Assembly (NCBI GenBank): GCA_945902745.1
Contig: CAMDNE010000021.1
Span: 1-47,648, forward strand
Direction: 5' to 3'
DNA length: 47,648 nucleotides
Source of the DNA: Chitinophaga pinensis
GTDB lineage: Bacteria; Bacteroidota; Bacteroidia; Flavobacteriales_D; Crocinitomicaceae
In this document: one piece after another, positions 33,038-41,738 of the stretch
Layout: each line of letters opens with the position of its first letter
Position numbering within the stretch: position 1 is the first letter of the stretch
Program-made: the position numbers and the translations under genes
Notes under the pieces: model-generated
What the model was told of the DNA's origin: nothing
Database searches by the model: none
The model's input: only the letters and a program-made list of their open reading frames with translations

Positions 33038-33690
33038 TGGTAAAAGATAAATTAGCTTTCATTCAAAAACAAATCCCTGAAAATGTGATCCTTGTAGCGG
33101 TCTCTAAAACACAACCAATCAGTGCAATTCAGGAAGCCTATGATTTCGGGCAACGTGTTTATGGAGAGAATAAAGTTCAAGAACTAGCTGATAAATATCC
33201 TCTTTTACCGAAAGATATTAAATGGCATTTAATTGGTCATTTACAAACAAATAAAGTTAAATATATTGCTCCTTTCGTTGCGTTAATTCATTCAGTTGAT
33301 AGCTTAAAATTGTTACAAGAAATCAATAAACAAGCATTAAATAACGAACGAACCATAGATTGTCTTTTACAATTTCATGTTGCTCAAGAAGAAACCAAAT
33401 TTGGGCTTTCTATTGAAGAAGCTCGAGAGTTTCTGGATTCAATTGATTTTGCACTTTTGAAAAACGTTCGTATTGTTGGAATCATGGGAATGGCTTCATT
33501 CACAAGTGATTCGAATCAAGTGAGAAGTGAATTTAAATCCCTAAAAAACATTTTCAGTCAATTAAAAACTGAATATTTCCCTACTGAAAATTCGTTTAAG
33601 GAAATATCTATGGGAATGAGTGGTGATTTTCAACTTGCAATTGAAGAAGGAAGTACGATGGTTCGTGTTGGCAGCTCCATTTTTAATTAA
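33037..33690 (+). CDS. yggS: YggS-type PLP homeostasis protein
   Basis: The 217-residue PLP-binding alpha/beta barrel protein has Lys24 in VAVSKTQP as the PLP lysine. YGENKVQELADK, WHLIGHLQTNKVK, SVDSLKLLQEI and EISMGMSGDFQLAIEEGSTMVRVGS are the family motifs in order. It buffers free PLP. Its neighbourhood holds a PLP enzyme gene, serC. Confidence 0.95.
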   Translation: MVKDKLAFIQKQIPENVILVAVSKTQPISAIQEAYDFGQRVYGENKVQELADKYPLLPKDIKWHLIGHLQTNKVKYIAPFVALIHSVDSLKLLQEINKQALNNERTIDCLLQFHVAQEETKFGLSIEEAREFLDSIDFALLKNVRIVGIMGMASFTSDSNQVRSEFKSLKNIFSQLKTEYFPTENSFKEISMGMSGDFQLAIEEGSTMVRVGSSIFN

Positions 33691-33694
33691 CAAG

Positions 33695-34297
33695 ATGAAA
33701 ACGTTACTACTTCTTATTATTTGCTATTCAGCGAATGTTTTTTCTCAAACATATAAAGATTCAATTATTGAATTGCGTATAATTCATACTGGCGAACTAA
33801 TTGATACTTCGACACATATTTTATCTTTGGAGGAAATTGCAGACTTTCAAGGACTCGCCTATTTCGACGTAGATTCAAATTTCAGAATCACTGCTACTTT
33901 CACGAAATCCATTGGTAAGAAATTCAAAATGCCAACATCAACGACAAGAACGCCTATTTATAGAAGATTTGGGTATGTTGAATTTTTAATTGATGGAAAA
34001 AACCAAACGCTTACTGTTTATCAAAATATGGCCTTACGCAGACAAAAGGAATTTAAAAATTATTTATTTATTCCGTTTAGGGACGCTTCAAGTAACCATG
34101 AAACGTATGGTGGCGGCAGGTATTTGGATCTTCAAATTCCGGATGGGAACAAAACAATTTTGGATTTAAATACGATTTATAATCCTTACTGTGTATATTC
34201 ACATAGATATTCTTGTCCGATTCCACCAGTAGAAAACACTTTAAAAGTTGCTATTTTAGCAGGAGAAAAGGTGCCAGTAGGATATTCGAAAGATTAA
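33695..34297 (+). CDS. DUF1684 family exported protein
   Basis: The 200-residue protein starts at the ATG at 33695 (MKTLLLLIICYSANVFSQ, a signal peptide); a start within yggS at 33620 is a frame artefact. The C-terminal DUF1684 block is unmistakable: FIPFRDASSNHETYGGGRYLDL, then LDLNTIYNPYCVYSHRYSCPIPPVEN and AGEK. The family role is unknown. It lies 5 bp after yggS and 12 bp before amn. Confidence 0.88.
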   Translation: MKTLLLLIICYSANVFSQTYKDSIIELRIIHTGELIDTSTHILSLEEIADFQGLAYFDVDSNFRITATFTKSIGKKFKMPTSTTRTPIYRRFGYVEFLIDGKNQTLTVYQNMALRRQKEFKNYLFIPFRDASSNHETYGGGRYLDLQIPDGNKTILDLNTIYNPYCVYSHRYSCPIPPVENTLKVAILAGEKVPVGYSKD

Positions 34298-34308
34298 AAA
34301 ACCTTAAC

Positions 34309-35079
34309 ATGAAAACAAAAAAAGAAATTGTAGATAACTGGCTTCCCCGTTATACTGGTCAAGAACTAGAAAATTTCGGCGAATATATCTTATTATGTAA
34401 TTTTCTGAATTATGTAGAGAAATTTGCTGAAATGCATAATGTTCCAATTATCGGAACAGGAAAACCGATGCAATGTGCGACTGCGAATGGAATTACCATC
34501 ATTAATTTTGGAATGGGAAGTGCTTCAGCTGCGACGTGTATGGATTTACTTTCAGCAATTAAACCAAAAGGCGCTTTATTTCTCGGTAAATGTGGTGGAT
34601 TAAAGCGAAAAAATGAAGTTGGAGATTTAGTATTACCAATCGCAGCAATTCGAGGAGAAGGAACAAGTAACGATTATTTTCCGCCAGAAGTTCCAGCCTT
34701 ACCTTCTTTTGCATTACAGAAAGCGATTTCAACCACAATAAGAGATTTTAACGAAGATTATTGGACTGGAACTGTATACACAACCAATAGACGCGTTTGG
34801 GAGCACGACGAAGAGTTTAAAGACTATTTGAAAAAAATTCGAGCGATGGCGATTGATATGGAAACTGCTACCATCTTTACTGTTGGATTTGCAAACCATA
34901 TTCCAACTGGCGCATTGTTGTTAGTTTCTGATCAACCAATGACACCAGAAGGAGTTAAGACAGACAAAAGTGATACCGCTGTGACGTCAAAATTCGTTGA
35001 CAACCATTTGAAAATTGGAATTGAATCATTGAAGCAATTAATCAATAACGGGAATACAGTAAAGCATTTACGTTATTAA
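34309..35079 (+). CDS. amn: AMP nucleosidase
   Basis: The 256-residue protein is taken from the ATG at 34309 (MKTKKEIVDNWLPRYTG); an in-frame ATG at 34213 would lie in the DUF1684 gene. It cleaves AMP to adenine and ribose 5-phosphate. The purine-phosphorylase-type fold is seen as IINFGMGSASAATCMD, FLGKCGGLKR, AIDMETATIFTVGF and LLLVSDQPM with its conserved Asp. This short form lacks the N-terminal domain of the E. coli enzyme, as in other Bacteroidetes. Confidence 0.9.
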   Translation: MKTKKEIVDNWLPRYTGQELENFGEYILLCNFLNYVEKFAEMHNVPIIGTGKPMQCATANGITIINFGMGSASAATCMDLLSAIKPKGALFLGKCGGLKRKNEVGDLVLPIAAIRGEGTSNDYFPPEVPALPSFALQKAISTTIRDFNEDYWTGTVYTTNRRVWEHDEEFKDYLKKIRAMAIDMETATIFTVGFANHIPTGALLLVSDQPMTPEGVKTDKSDTAVTSKFVDNHLKIGIESLKQLINNGNTVKHLRY

Positions 35080-35636
35080 TGATAAGTAAATTCAAATTAT
35101 ACCTATTAGGTTGGGTTACATTAATTGTTTTTCCTATTCCTGCTTATTTTGCAGTGCATTATCTCAAAGATGTGCAATGGGAATCATTTATCCAACTTGA
35201 TAAAATAACCCCAATACCAATATTATATGGCTTAGAATTCGGTATAATTTACGCATTTATTGCTTCGGTTATTCTAAAAGCTCCTGTTTTCAAATCCATT
35301 CCATTAGGAATAGAGCAATTGATAAAAGGGTTAAAAATCAATTTTATTGATGCTATATTTCTTTCACTTTGTGCAGGAATAGGAGAAGAACTTTTGTTTA
35401 GATCTGGAATGCAAACCTTTTTTGGTGTTTGGATTACATCTTTTGTTTTTGTGGCAATTCACGGTTATTTCAGTCTTGTAAACATTAAGAAATCGCTGTA
35501 TGGTTTAGTTGTATTGCCGTTTATCATTTTGATTTCATTTGGGTATGAACATTTTGGCTTGTGGTTTAGTGTTGCAGCACATTTTTCATATGATTTGGTG
35601 TTGTTTGCAGTGATGATTACAGAAAAAGACGATTGA
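35079..35636 (+). CDS. CPBP family intramembrane glutamic protease
   Basis: The 185-residue protein has about six membrane helices. The active-site motifs are Glu103-Glu104 with Arg108 (GEELLFRSG), His128 (FVAIHGY) and a C-terminal His-x3-Asp (AHFSYDL). CPBP/CAAX-type proteases cut membrane-embedded substrates. Start overlaps the amn stop by one base (TAATGA), so it ends the serC-led string. Confidence 0.88.
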   Translation: MISKFKLYLLGWVTLIVFPIPAYFAVHYLKDVQWESFIQLDKITPIPILYGLEFGIIYAFIASVILKAPVFKSIPLGIEQLIKGLKINFIDAIFLSLCAGIGEELLFRSGMQTFFGVWITSFVFVAIHGYFSLVNIKKSLYGLVVLPFIILISFGYEHFGLWFSVAAHFSYDLVLFAVMITEKDD

Positions 35637-35977
35637 TTTTTAGCGTGTTCTCAATCCTAAATATTGCAAAATTGCAACTTCGCAATATTACGTAAAACGT
35701 CTGTTTCCACTAGGTTCAAAGCGTTATAAATTAGGTTTTCAACATCAATTCAAGAGCAATTAAACCACGATTTACAAAAATTACATATTATTGAAACATA
35801 AATCATTGCCACAGATGCACAGATTTTATTCTCTCAACAGAAGCTTTCTTTAAAGAAACAAATTAGTCATTCGCAAATAGCACAAAAATAATCAGTGAAT
35901 CTGTGGCTGATATTTTTAGATATACAAGGTAAATGCACTATTTACCTACCTTTAACCTTTTGTTGAGAACCAAAAAA
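35637..35977. other. Gene-free 341-bp region with inverted and dispersed repeats
   Basis: No gene is visible. An AATATTGC / GCAATATT pair (35660-35667, 35682-35689) encloses a second TTGCAA palindrome. GCCACAGAT (35808-35816) is repeated as ATCTGTGGC in reverse (35899-35907), and a CACAGATT lies at 35818-35825. This looks like debris of dispersed intergenic repeats. Confidence 0.6.
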
Positions 35978-36706
35978 TTACTTCTGAATAATAGTCAATC
36001 GATTCGTTTGTTTCACATATAGGCACATCGGAACAACTGTTCGCATATCGATTTCTAATACTTCTAATAACCTCAAATCACAAAAAGATTCAGGAATTAA
36101 AACCAATTGCCCAGCACCAGCGACGTAAACTTCTTTTAAACCAGCAATTTTTCCAAGACTTTCTGGTAATTCAGATAAATTATTCCTATTCAAGTATAAA
36201 AATTTCAGTTGAACACAATTTCCTAGTGAATCTGGCAGACTATCTAACCAATTATATTTCAATTGCAACATTTCTAACTTCTTCAAATTTCCTATTTCTT
36301 TTGGGAGACTTTTCAATTCATTTTGATTTAATATAAGTTGATCTAAGTTCTCCAAAAGTCCAATTTCAGGAGGTAATTCAGATATTTCATTGTATTGAAC
36401 GGAAAGAATTTTTAAATTTTTTAAAAGACCAATTTCTTTAGGAAGTGTTTTTAAATTGTTCTTGCCGATGTATAATTCCTCCAAATTCTCCAGTTCTCCA
36501 ATTCTATAAGATATCGAATCCAAGTAATTTCCATACAATTTTAACGTTCTTAAATTCTTTAATTCGTATACATATTCGGGAATTTCGGTTAGGTTTTTTC
36601 TGCTCAGATTCAATGTTTCAGATGCATTGACAACTGAAGTTATTGTACTACAAGAAGTAACAGTCATCAATAAAAAAGTGAGCAAACCTATCATTTGTAA
36701 AATCAT
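35978..36706 (-). CDS. Leucine-rich-repeat lipoprotein
   Basis: The 242-residue protein has a lipoprotein signal (lipobox VTSC) followed by about seven leucine-rich repeats of 23 residues, each LxxLxLxxNxLxxLPxxIGxLxN. Repeats run from about 30 to 205 and a capping segment ends the protein. It is probably surface or periplasmic and lipid-anchored, binding protein partners; the partner is unknown. The 23-residue form is the bacterial or plant Ras-like LRR type. Confidence 0.88.
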   Translation of the reverse strand: MILQMIGLLTFLLMTVTSCSTITSVVNASETLNLSRKNLTEIPEYVYELKNLRTLKLYGNYLDSISYRIGELENLEELYIGKNNLKTLPKEIGLLKNLKILSVQYNEISELPPEIGLLENLDQLILNQNELKSLPKEIGNLKKLEMLQLKYNWLDSLPDSLGNCVQLKFLYLNRNNLSELPESLGKIAGLKEVYVAGAGQLVLIPESFCDLRLLEVLEIDMRTVVPMCLYVKQTNRLTIIQK

Positions 36707-36842
36707 CTTCTAAAAATACAACAATCCTCGTTTTAAAAAAGGTTAAATTGTGTGATTTCTAACGTGATTTTTCTTACTTTAGCATGATTATAAATTAGGC
36801 ATGTTTGTTGTAAACGAACAAGTCAATCAAAAAATAAGAACT

Positions 36843-37262
36843 ATGAAAATGTTAAATGTATTATTTGTTGGGATCGCTTTAATGATCGGTACAACAGCTG
36901 TTTCGGCACAAGAAACTATTAAAAAAACTGCTCAAGAACGTGCTAATGCTCACACAAAGCACATGACAAAAGCACTTTTATTAAATCCAGATCAAGTTTC
37001 TAAAGTTGCTGAGTTAAATCTTGGTGTTGCGAATAAAAATGAAGCAATTCGCAATGATGTTAACATGACTCAAGAAATGAAAAAAACTTATATTCAAGGC
37101 AATCTTGAGGGACGTAAAACGCAATTGAAGATGATTCTCAATGCTGAGCAATTTGCAAAATTTGAAGCACAAGAAGCTAAAAAAATGGAAAATAAAGCAG
37201 CAAAAAAATCCAGAAAACTAAATACAGTTAATCCTTCTATTGAGATAATGGAGGAATTATAA
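36843..37262 (+). CDS. Spy/CpxP-like periplasmic helical protein
   Basis: The 139-residue protein starts at the ATG at 36843 (MKMLNVLFVGIALMIGTTAVSAQ, signal peptide). The mature part is alpha-helical with an LTxxQ-like LNPDQVSKVAELN and ILNAEQFAKFE, the pattern of Bacteroidetes DUF4890 and Spy-like proteins. These are periplasmic chaperone-like or stress proteins. Lys-rich near the C-terminus. Confidence 0.7.
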   Translation: MKMLNVLFVGIALMIGTTAVSAQETIKKTAQERANAHTKHMTKALLLNPDQVSKVAELNLGVANKNEAIRNDVNMTQEMKKTYIQGNLEGRKTQLKMILNAEQFAKFEAQEAKKMENKAAKKSRKLNTVNPSIEIMEEL

Positions 37263-37280
37263 AAATTCAACTAATATTAA

Positions 37281-37313
37281 AAAAAAAGTCCGCGAGAGTA
37301 GACTTTTTTTTTT
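37281..37313 (+). terminator. Terminator after the Spy-like gene
   Basis: AAAAAAAGTC (37281-37290) pairs with GACTTTTTTT (37301-37310) with a 10-nt loop, then T's. Confidence 0.7.
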
Positions 37314-37371
37314 GATTCTTGTTTTAGATTAAAGATTTCTTCAAAAGTATAGTGAATAAAAAAAATAAATT

Positions 37372-38172
37372 ATGGCAGAATATAATCTAATATCCAAATA
37401 TGAGTTCAATATGGGTTCAGGAATAACAGAAATCGGTTTTACCGATGATGATCAGTTATTCACAAAAATAATGTTTGCAAAAAAGGTGGCCCCTCTTACT
37501 ACAATAAGCAGTGTTACTATAAAAAAGGGAGCGCTTACTCAGAAATTACAATACGATATTAAAATTATAAAGGAAGATGGAAAGGAGCAATTATTTCAAA
37601 TTCTCCAAATAGATTCTGTCGACCCACAAGGCGTGAAATTTGTCAATGAACTTAAATCTAAAATTCCTGCAAGTTGTCTATGGATAGATAAATTTGAAGC
37701 AAAGGCACTAGATGTAAAAAACTCCATGTCTTCCAGAACGTATGATTTGCAGATCATGTGGTTTATAAAGGGTAAATTGATGGCAGGTTACGGTCGTGGG
37801 CTGCAAATATTTATGAATTATGGTTTATTAACTTTGTGTTGCCTTGGGCTTACTCTTCCTCTTCTCGTATATGTAATTGCGACTGGGTGCCACAGAGTAA
37901 AAACAGATGATAACGGAATTAAAATTAAAAAACTTTTCTCAAAATATTTTGCTTGGCAGGATGTAGATCATATTGACGTACATACTTATAAAATTATAGT
38001 AACGCAATACGGCGCCCTCGCAGACAGTAACATTCTTTTGGTTTTTAAGCTTCATTCTAAAAATGGTTCAAAAAGAAAATTCATTATTCGTTCCTTGGAA
38101 GGAAAACAATTTGTGAATGAAATGATTGAACGTAAAAAAATATCTGAAGAAACAGCGAGCATGTTTATTTGA
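37372..38172 (+). CDS. Membrane protein with possible bacterial PH-like domains, function unknown
   Basis: The 266-residue protein has a soluble N-terminal part (about 1-125) of beta-strands, then one or two membrane helices (FMNYGLLTLCCLGLTLPLLVYVIATG, about 145-170). A C-terminal segment (KTDDNGIKIKKLFSKYFAWQDVDHIDV) looks like a bacterial PH domain: strand, Trp-Asp-Val and a final helix. No catalytic residue is seen. It lies alone between a terminator and msrA. Confidence 0.6.
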   Translation: MAEYNLISKYEFNMGSGITEIGFTDDDQLFTKIMFAKKVAPLTTISSVTIKKGALTQKLQYDIKIIKEDGKEQLFQILQIDSVDPQGVKFVNELKSKIPASCLWIDKFEAKALDVKNSMSSRTYDLQIMWFIKGKLMAGYGRGLQIFMNYGLLTLCCLGLTLPLLVYVIATGCHRVKTDDNGIKIKKLFSKYFAWQDVDHIDVHTYKIIVTQYGALADSNILLVFKLHSKNGSKRKFIIRSLEGKQFVNEMIERKKISEETASMFI

Positions 38173-38257
38173 AATTATTTATTTGACTGGTCACTTTTTT
38201 ACCACAAAATCTTTTTAGCATAATCCGCCAGCTGTCGGATACATGCCAAAAAGGGAA

Positions 38258-38788
38258 TTATTTCAACTTTTCTCCAAAGACTTTTCTAAATTTCTCCACC
38301 TTTGGTCGCACAACAGATTGGCAATACATATTCTCTGGATTCAGAGCCAAATAATTTTGGTGATACGCCTCAGCCTTATAAAAGTTAGCAATCGGAACAA
38401 TTTCTGTTACAATTTGTTGATCCCAAACTTCTTCTTTTGTTAAGCGTGCTTTATATTCTTCCGTTATTTTTTTTTGCTCCTCATCATGGTAAAAAACAAC
38501 TGAACGGTATTGCGTGCCAATGTCATTTCCTTGTCGGTTTAATTGTGTTGGGTTATGCACAAACCAAAATACCTCTAACAATTCTTCAAAAGTTATTTCC
38601 TCATCGTTATATACAATGCGAGCAACTTCTGCATGGCCAGTTTTACCTTCACACACTTGATTATATGTTGGGTTTATCGTTTGTCCACCAGCATAACCAG
38701 GATAAACTTCAATGATTCCTTTCATTTCGCTATAACATGCTTCAATACACCAAAAACATCCAGCTCCAAATGTTGCTTCTTTTAACAT
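38258..38788 (-). CDS. msrA: Peptide-methionine (S)-S-oxide reductase
   Basis: The 176-residue protein reduces the S-epimer of methionine sulfoxide. The signature GAGCFWCIEACY has the catalytic Cys11. Tyr, Asp and Glu of the active site fit VYPGYAGG and HAEVARIVYN. GTQYRSVVFYHDEEQK is the other hallmark. No MsrB domain is fused. Cytoplasmic. Confidence 0.95.
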   Translation of the reverse strand: MLKEATFGAGCFWCIEACYSEMKGIIEVYPGYAGGQTINPTYNQVCEGKTGHAEVARIVYNDEEITFEELLEVFWFVHNPTQLNRQGNDIGTQYRSVVFYHDEEQKKITEEYKARLTKEEVWDQQIVTEIVPIANFYKAEAYHQNYLALNPENMYCQSVVRPKVEKFRKVFGEKLK

Positions 38789-38823
38789 ACTCTAATTAAT
38801 TTGGAATTCGTGATTTTTCTGAA

Positions 38824-38909
38824 ACACATAGGAACATAGTTCACATAGGATTCAAACAATTCGTAATTCATTGTTAAATTAAAACCATATAGACACATAG
38901 GTCACATAG
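38824..38909 (+). repeat. CACATAG intergenic repeats, copies 2 and 3
   Basis: Copy 2 (38824-38848) has cores at 38825, 38833 and 38842, the same +8, +9 spacing as 20202-20226. Copy 3 (38893-38909) has two CACATAG cores 9 bp apart. They fill the msrA to MFS gap. Confidence 0.6.
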
Positions 38910-38914
38910 TATTT

Positions 38915-38949
38915 ATAACTTGTAATTAGTAATTTGCAACTAATAACTC
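38915..38949 (+). repeat. Heptamer array, five units
   Basis: ATAACTT, GTAATTA, GTAATTT, GCAACTA and ATAACTC follow without spacers, 6 bp after the last CACATAG core. Same 7-bp skeleton as 20287 and 24831. Confidence 0.55.
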
Positions 38950-39036
38950 CCTTGCAAATTTAAACGAGTTTCAAGAATAAAACGAGTTAAAAACAAATAA
39001 TTCAACGATTCAGCTTTCGACTGTAAAGAATAGGAG

Positions 39037-39044
39037 TACTTTTG
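39037..39044 (+). promoter_or_regulatory. -7 box of the MFS gene, next to the start codon
   Basis: TACTTTTG ends 5 bp before the ATG at 39050. With a usual start 5-7 bp after the box, the mRNA would begin at or next to the ATG. Confidence 0.5.
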
Positions 39045-39049
39045 CACCC

Positions 39050-40213
39050 ATGAGTCGTAAATACAGCAAGAATTTTTGGATTTTGTCGTTTGCAATGTTT
39101 TTATTTATGACAAGTTTCAATTTGATCTTGCCAGAATTGAATCATTTCATCACAGATTTAGGTGGAGCAAATCACAAAGGATTGATAATTACGTTGTTTA
39201 CAATTTCAGCTGCTGTATCTCGTCCATTTTCAGGTAAATTATCTGATACTATCGGTAGAAAGAAAGTGATGATTTTTGGATTAATCATATGTTTCATTGT
39301 TTCACTTTTATACCCACTTTCACTTTCTGTTTGGTTTTTCCTTGTACTCAGATTTCTACACGGATTTAGTGCCGGCTTCTTACCAACAGGAGCAACTGCA
39401 ATGGTTACAGATTTACTTCCGGCAGAAAGTCGCGGACAAGGAATGGGTATTTGGGGTACTTTTATTTCTCTTGGAATTGGTGTTGGTCAATCACTTGGTT
39501 CTTTTATTTACAACGAATGGGGAATGAATAACCTGTTCTTATTTTCCAGTTTTATCGCAGTGATTTCAGGAATTTTAATCCTTTTTGTAAAAGAAACACT
39601 TGAAAAGACGGAGAATTTTAAACCACAATTACTTAAAATAACCCTCAAAGATGTTTTTGAACCTAGTGTGCTTCCTGCAGCCATGGTCATGTTTTTAACA
39701 GCAACTTGTTCCGGAATAATCTTCGTTTTAACACCAGACATGTCTACGTTTCTAGGGATTGGAAATAAAGGATGGTTTTTTGGAATTTATGTTCTGTCGA
39801 CAATTCTTATCCGGTTATTAACCAGCTCTTTATCTGATAAAATTGGTCGAAGAAAAACATTAATCATTGGGATTATTTTCTTAATTGCAAGTATGATATT
39901 GATTGGCTATGCTAAAGATTGGAAAGCATATTCAACTGCTGCAATAGTTTTTGGAATTGCAACTGGAATTTCGAGTCCAACATTATTTGCTTGGACAGCA
40001 GATTTATCGCATCCTGAAAGACGTGGAGTAGGAACAGGAACAATGTTTATTGCTTTAGAAATCGGAATTATGGTTGGGGCTTTTTCAACTATTTTAACCT
40101 ATAACAATACATTAGAATCGATTACCATCGGATTTTTACTGGGTGCTTTTATGGCACTTTTAGCTGTTTTGTATTTGTTTTGGCACTTAAAAAACCGATC
40201 TTCTCACACGTGA
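39050..40213 (+). CDS. MFS transporter, multidrug/arabinose-efflux type
   Basis: The 387-residue protein has twelve membrane helices. The MFS motif A is between helices 2 and 3: GKLSDTIGRKKVM, and repeated in the second half as SSLSDKIGRRKTL. Helix 4 region LRFLHGFSAGFLPTGATAM and helix 5 GTFISLGIGVGQSLG are of the drug:H+ antiporter type. Substrate unknown. The 3' end overlaps the convergent transporter gene by 10 bp. Confidence 0.9.
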   Translation: MSRKYSKNFWILSFAMFLFMTSFNLILPELNHFITDLGGANHKGLIITLFTISAAVSRPFSGKLSDTIGRKKVMIFGLIICFIVSLLYPLSLSVWFFLVLRFLHGFSAGFLPTGATAMVTDLLPAESRGQGMGIWGTFISLGIGVGQSLGSFIYNEWGMNNLFLFSSFIAVISGILILFVKETLEKTENFKPQLLKITLKDVFEPSVLPAAMVMFLTATCSGIIFVLTPDMSTFLGIGNKGWFFGIYVLSTILIRLLTSSLSDKIGRRKTLIIGIIFLIASMILIGYAKDWKAYSTAAIVFGIATGISSPTLFAWTADLSHPERRGVGTGTMFIALEIGIMVGAFSTILTYNNTLESITIGFLLGAFMALLAVLYLFWHLKNRSSHT

Positions 40214-40926
40214 GTTTTTTCAATTTTCAAATATCTCTTAACCAAATAATGCCCTAAATAAATTAAAGGAGTTAATAAAATTGCAATCACTAATTTCAAA
40301 AAATAATTTGTTGGAGCAATTTCCAGGAAGTCATTGAAAGAAAGAGTACCGGGCAATACAAATCCCACATATAAAACAACAATTGTATCGACCATCTGAG
40401 AAATCACCGTACTTCCTGTACTTCTTAACCAAATAAATCTATTGCCAGTTTTGTTCTTTATCCAATGAAAAATCGTTGCATCCATCAATTGAGAAAGTAA
40501 AAAAGCAGCAATACTTCCAACAATTACCATTTGAGCCTGACCAAAAACTTTGGTAAATTCAGCATCTGTTGCTAAAGAAGAACCAGGAATTTCCTTTGCT
40601 GGAAGGTGTAATGCTAAAGTCACAATTAAAAAGCAATATGCAATTAAGATGGCTGTGATCCAAGAGATTCTACGAACTGCCTTTTCACCATAGAATTCAT
40701 TTAATAAATCCGTCAAGATAAATACTACTGGCCAAGGCAAAACTCCCACTATTGTCACAAAAGGACCAAAATTTGAATCTCCAACGGAAAATGTTAATGG
40801 TATTTCAATAAGTTTATTACTTATTAATTCAGCAGTTATTGCATTTGTTACAAATAAGCCAACTAAAAAGACAAAAAGCCATTGTCTTCGCTGATTCCAT
40901 TTTGATTCTTGTACTGTATTTTCCAA
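40204..40926 (-). CDS. yhhQ: Queuosine precursor transporter, YhhQ/DUF165 family
   Basis: The 240-residue protein has about six or seven membrane helices. The family motifs are ELISNKLIEIPL, VVFILTDLLNEFYGEKAVRR and LLSQLMDATIFHWIK with TGSTVISQMVDT. Family role: uptake of the 7-cyano- or 7-aminomethyl-7-deazaguanine precursor of queuosine. No other queuosine gene is in the window. Confidence 0.9.
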   Translation of the reverse strand: MENTVQESKWNQRRQWLFVFLVGLFVTNAITAELISNKLIEIPLTFSVGDSNFGPFVTIVGVLPWPVVFILTDLLNEFYGEKAVRRISWITAILIAYCFLIVTLALHLPAKEIPGSSLATDAEFTKVFGQAQMVIVGSIAAFLLSQLMDATIFHWIKNKTGNRFIWLRSTGSTVISQMVDTIVVLYVGFVLPGTLSFNDFLEIAPTNYFLKLVIAILLTPLIYLGHYLVKRYLKIEKTHV

Positions 40927-41023
40927 AAGGTTATTTTATATTAAGCTAAAGTATAACTTTTGAATTGATATTAAGAATTGTAAAAAACAATGGGATATAA
41001 AAAATATTATGATTGAAAATTCT

Positions 41024-41039
41024 CGAATTCGCGAATTCG
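41024..41039. repeat. 16-bp perfect palindrome
   Basis: CGAATTCGCGAATTCG lies in the 205-bp gap between two minus-strand genes. The following TTCGCAATAT also occurs at 35679-35688, so it may be part of a dispersed repeat rather than a protein-binding site. Confidence 0.4.
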
Positions 41040-41131
41040 CAATATGTCGAACCTATTTTCTAATTAAAACTCAAGAATAAAAGTAGCGTCGATTCTGTAT
41101 TCCTGAAAAAATGAAAAAGGAATTTAAAATA

Positions 41132-41689
41132 TTACTCTCTCACACCGTAATCCAAACGTTTTGCCTTAATAAAACGTGGAATGTAATATTTACTTGTGTT
41201 AAACGTATTAATCGCAACACCGCCTGATGCCGAATGAATAAACTTAATTGCTCCAGGAGAAACTTCAACAACCATCGCAACGTGTCCTACTTGGGTTGAA
41301 TGGACATTGCTTCCTTTAAAAAACATCAAATCTCCTGGTTGGATATCCGCCAATTTCACTGTTTGACCAAATTCTGCCAAACCATAACTTGTACGTGTTA
41401 ATTCAAAACCAAAATTTCCAAAAATATAATTGATAAAACCAGAACAATCAAAACCAGAGGGAGTCATTCCGCCATAGCGATAGGGCGTTCCTAAAAATTT
41501 CTTTGCGTAGGAGATTAAGTCATCAACTTGCTGGCTATTCTTGTGAACAATTGTATCTGTTTTGGCAATTGAATCTGATACCGCTACAAGAACACTATCT
41601 TCTTTACCAACAGTTTGACCAAAAGAACTTAAAGAGATAAAACACCCTAAAAGCAACAAATATTTTAATATGAATGAATAAGCTTGCAT
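41132..41689 (-). CDS. C40 (NlpC/P60) cell-wall peptidase
   Basis: The 185-residue protein is taken from the ATG at 41689 (MQAYSFILKYLLLLGCFISL); an in-frame ATG at 41725 lies upstream of the probable transcription start. It has a signal peptide and then an NlpC/P60 domain: LGTPYRYGGMTPSGFDCSG with the nucleophile Cys82, GDLMFFKG, VGHVAMVV with the catalytic His, and IHSASGGVAI. It cleaves peptidoglycan stem peptides (gamma-D-Glu to diaminopimelate). Likely periplasmic. Confidence 0.88.
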   Translation of the reverse strand: MQAYSFILKYLLLLGCFISLSSFGQTVGKEDSVLVAVSDSIAKTDTIVHKNSQQVDDLISYAKKFLGTPYRYGGMTPSGFDCSGFINYIFGNFGFELTRTSYGLAEFGQTVKLADIQPGDLMFFKGSNVHSTQVGHVAMVVEVSPGAIKFIHSASGGVAINTFNTSKYYIPRFIKAKRLDYGVRE

Positions 41690-41697
41690 TGCGATTG

Positions 41698-41725
41698 CAA
41701 AAATATAACTATTTTCGGGATTCAA
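41698..41725 (-). promoter_or_regulatory. Promoter of the C40 peptidase gene
   Basis: On the minus strand TTG (41723-41725), 17 bp, then TATTTTTG (41698-41705). The box ends 8 bp before the ATG at 41689, so the leader would be 2-3 nt. Confidence 0.6.
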
Positions 41726-41738
41726 TCAATTTTACATT

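Noticed and set aside
33620-33694. Longer start of the DUF1684 gene inside yggS
   Set aside because: The extension is in another frame of yggS, and a signal peptide begins exactly at the ATG at 33695.
34213-34308. Longer start of AMP nucleosidase
   Set aside because: The extra residues are basic, lie in the DUF1684 coding region and do not fit the family start at MKTKKEIVDNW.
41024-41039. Restriction-modification or operator site
   Set aside because: No regulator or methyltransferase is adjacent, and the neighbouring 10-mer is shared with another intergenic gap; a repeat fragment is more likely.
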